Assembly (NCBI GenBank): GCA_003149565.1
Contig: QCWH01000001.1
Coordinates: 1 to 57,904 of the forward strand
Source: Marivita sp. XM-24bin2
Lineage (GTDB): Bacteria; Pseudomonadota; Alphaproteobacteria; Rhodobacterales; Rhodobacteraceae
Direction: 5' to 3'
DNA: 57,904 nucleotides
Made by a program: the position numbers and the translations under genes. Of this stretch, positions 56,355 through 57,904 are shown one piece after another. The notes beneath the pieces are model-generated. The model was not told the origin of the DNA, did not search any database, and was given only the letters and a program-made list of their open reading frames with translations. The number at the start of each line of letters is the position of its first letter. Within the stretch, counting starts at the first letter, position 1.

Positions 56355-57904
56355 TCATTCGCCAAGCGCAATGCCTTCGCGACGCGGATCTGCGCCACCC
56401 TTCAGGGTGTCACCGAGGGAAATGGCGTGCAATCCGGAATTCAATCCGCGCACACCGACTTCGAATCCGAGATCGCTCAAGGCTGCTTCCAGATCTGCTG
56501 CAGGTGTGCCTTGCTCCAGGTCATAGGTGCCAAACCGGTTCACCAGATGCGGCATTGCCACGGCCTGCTGAACATCCATCCCCCAATCGACATGCGCGAT
56601 AACTGCCTGCGCGACATAGCCAATGATGCGGCTGCCCCCCGGTGACCCGATCACCAGCGACGGCGCGCCATCGGTCATCACGATGGTCGGGGCCATTGAC
56701 GAGCGTGGGCGCTTGCCCGGCTCCAACCGGTTTGCAATCGGGCGCCCGTCCGCATGGGTGCGAAACGAAAAATCGGTCAGCTCATTGTTCAGCAGGAACC
56801 CCCTTACAAACAGGCGGGAGCCAAAGCCGTTTTCGATCGTCGTGGTCATCGACAGCGCGTTGCCGTAGCTGTCCACGATCGAGATGTGGGACGTCGACGG
56901 CAGCTCAAGGCTCTCATCCGGCGCAAGCTGCATCGCGTGATCCCATTCGGGCATGCCCGGTGCGACCTCGGGCAGCGCATCATCTCCGCTCAGCAATTGA
57001 CCGCGTTCCTGCAGATACGCGGGTGCCACCAACCCCTGCGTCGGCATCGGAACATAGTCGCTGTCGGCCATGTAAAGCCCGCGATCTGCAAAGGCGAGCC
57101 GCGACGCATCACCAATCAGCCGCCAGGCCTCTGCACTCTCCGGCCCAAGGGCTGCAAGGTCATAGCCATCCAGCATGCCAAGGATTTGCCCAACGGTCAG
57201 AGCGCCGGACGAAGGCGGACCCATTCCGCAGACCTCGTGCGCGCGGTAAGGCACACAAACCGGGGCGCGTTCCTTGACCTTGTAAAGGGCAAGATCGGCG
57301 CGCGACAACACACCGGGATTGCCCGCAGCGGTCCGCACGGTTGCGACAATGTCCGACGCGATAGGCCCGGTGTAGAAGGCCTCTGCGCCCTCAGCCGCGA
57401 TCAGACGCAGCGTGTTGGCATACGCGTCGTTGACCAGTGTATCCCCGGCCGAAATCGGCGTTCCACCCGGCAGGAAATAGTCCTGCGTCGCTTTGAACCT
57501 CCCCAATCGTTCTGCGCCCCCGGCAACCATTTCGGCAAGACGCGGAGAAACTGTGAACCCGCCCTCGGCCAGGGAAATCGCTTCCGAGAACAGTCCCGCC
57601 CAGTCGGAGCGCCCCCATTTCTCATGTGCAGCCTGCATCAGCGCGGGCGTGCCTGGGGTGCCAACAGACCGCCCACCAACAACCGCATCGAAAAAGCCCA
57701 TTGTCTCACCGTCGGGCGTCTGAAACAGCGTCGGCGTCGCCTCCGTAGGCGCTGTTTCCCGCCCATCCAACGTTGTGACCTCGCCTGAGTTGGCGTCGTA
57801 CCAGACCAGAAACGCCCCGCCGCCAAGGCCCGAGCTTTGCGGCTCGACCAAGCCCAGCACGGCCTGCACTGCGACCATTGCATCTGCAGCCGTTCCGCCC
57901 TCCC
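56355..57904 (-). CDS. ggt: Gamma-glutamyltransferase, N-terminus outside window
   Basis: Ntn-hydrolase that cleaves gamma-glutamyl bonds of glutathione, made as a precursor and self-cleaved. About 516 C-terminal residues are visible; the frame continues past the right edge, so signal peptide and start are missing. GGTAADAMVAVQ opens the visible part, then SSGLGGGAFLVWYDANSGE and LDGRETAP, where the arginine binds the glutamyl carboxylate. The nucleophile threonine is in ELPSTSHISIVDS, just after the autoprocessing point, and the C-terminal PRSSMAPTIVM and VIGSPGGSRII loops are present. Probably periplasmic, as in other proteobacteria. Confidence 0.95.
   Translation of the reverse strand, partial: EGGTAADAMVAVQAVLGLVEPQSSGLGGGAFLVWYDANSGEVTTLDGRETAPTEATPTLFQTPDGETMGFFDAVVGGRSVGTPGTPALMQAAHEKWGRSDWAGLFSEAISLAEGGFTVSPRLAEMVAGGAERLGRFKATQDYFLPGGTPISAGDTLVNDAYANTLRLIAAEGAEAFYTGPIASDIVATVRTAAGNPGVLSRADLALYKVKERAPVCVPYRAHEVCGMGPPSSGALTVGQILGMLDGYDLAALGPESAEAWRLIGDASRLAFADRGLYMADSDYVPMPTQGLVAPAYLQERGQLLSGDDALPEVAPGMPEWDHAMQLAPDESLELPSTSHISIVDSYGNALSMTTTIENGFGSRLFVRGFLLNNELTDFSFRTHADGRPIANRLEPGKRPRSSMAPTIVMTDGAPSLVIGSPGGSRIIGYVAQAVIAHVDWGMDVQQAVAMPHLVNRFGTYDLEQGTPAADLEAALSDLGFEVGVRGLNSGLHAISLGDTLKGGADPRREGIALGE

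Overview
The window reads as chromosome of a marine-type alphaproteobacterium of the Rhodobacterales (Roseobacter group). The reasons are the five-gene F1 operon atpH-A-G-D-C standing apart from F0 genes, the rpsO-pnp pair behind truB, a DUF2125 gene, a membrane-bound ferritin of the MbfA type, a cobalamin-binding PpaA/AerR-like protein, and even moderate-to-high GC. This placement is by recognition of protein families and gene order; no 16S gene is present. No tRNA, rRNA, insertion sequence, prophage or CRISPR array was seen, and nothing looks recently acquired.

1-7.5 kb is a sugar-acid island. A LacI-family regulator (cut by the window edge) diverges from ltnD-tctC-tctB-tctA-otnK-otnC-otnI, a tripartite tricarboxylate-type (TTT) transporter joined to the whole known route from L-threonate to dihydroxyacetone phosphate. 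Two identical 14-bp palindromes in the divergent gap are the likely operators.

7.6-20 kb holds single genes: an M20 deacylase/peptidase, a DUF2125 protein, a ChaC-like cyclotransferase, then a two-gene MotA/ExbB-like plus OmpA-anchored motor whose anchor protein has a very long coiled coil, an M23 peptidase, clpA, gloB, a methyltransferase and a PhzF protein. 20.2-25.2 kb is the F1 ATP synthase operon, closed by a terminator. 25.3-35.1 kb holds an H-type lectin protein, prs, a DsbA-fold isomerase with an alpha/beta hydrolase, a CnoX-like thioredoxin, a LON-substrate-binding protein with Trm112, truB with a DUF1643 gene, rpsO, pnp and a CIA30 protein.

Between the CIA30 gene and a CenR-like response regulator (35.14-35.28 kb) there is a perfect FNR box followed on the minus strand by a short stem-loop, a CCUCCC stretch and a strong terminator: a candidate oxygen-controlled small RNA. 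36-39 kb is an overlapping operon of ribA, an L,D-transpeptidase-fold protein, a four-cysteine uracil-DNA glycosylase relative and an SseB protein. 39-46 kb is one minus-strand block: dppB-dppC-dppDF type ABC transporter without a binding protein, aldehyde dehydrogenase, SDR and P1-family peptidase. 46-51 kb is RidA-GDPD-acyltransferase-PhhB, then a class A penicillin-binding protein. 51-53 kb is glnK-amtB. 53-58 kb has mbfA diverging from a TetR regulator across a clear operator, the B12-binding protein, a NYN-domain protein and a truncated gamma-glutamyltransferase.

The strongest leads for something undescribed are the candidate FNR-controlled sRNA nested in the response-regulator 3' region, the long-coiled-coil proton-motor pair, and the TetR-controlled iron exporter.
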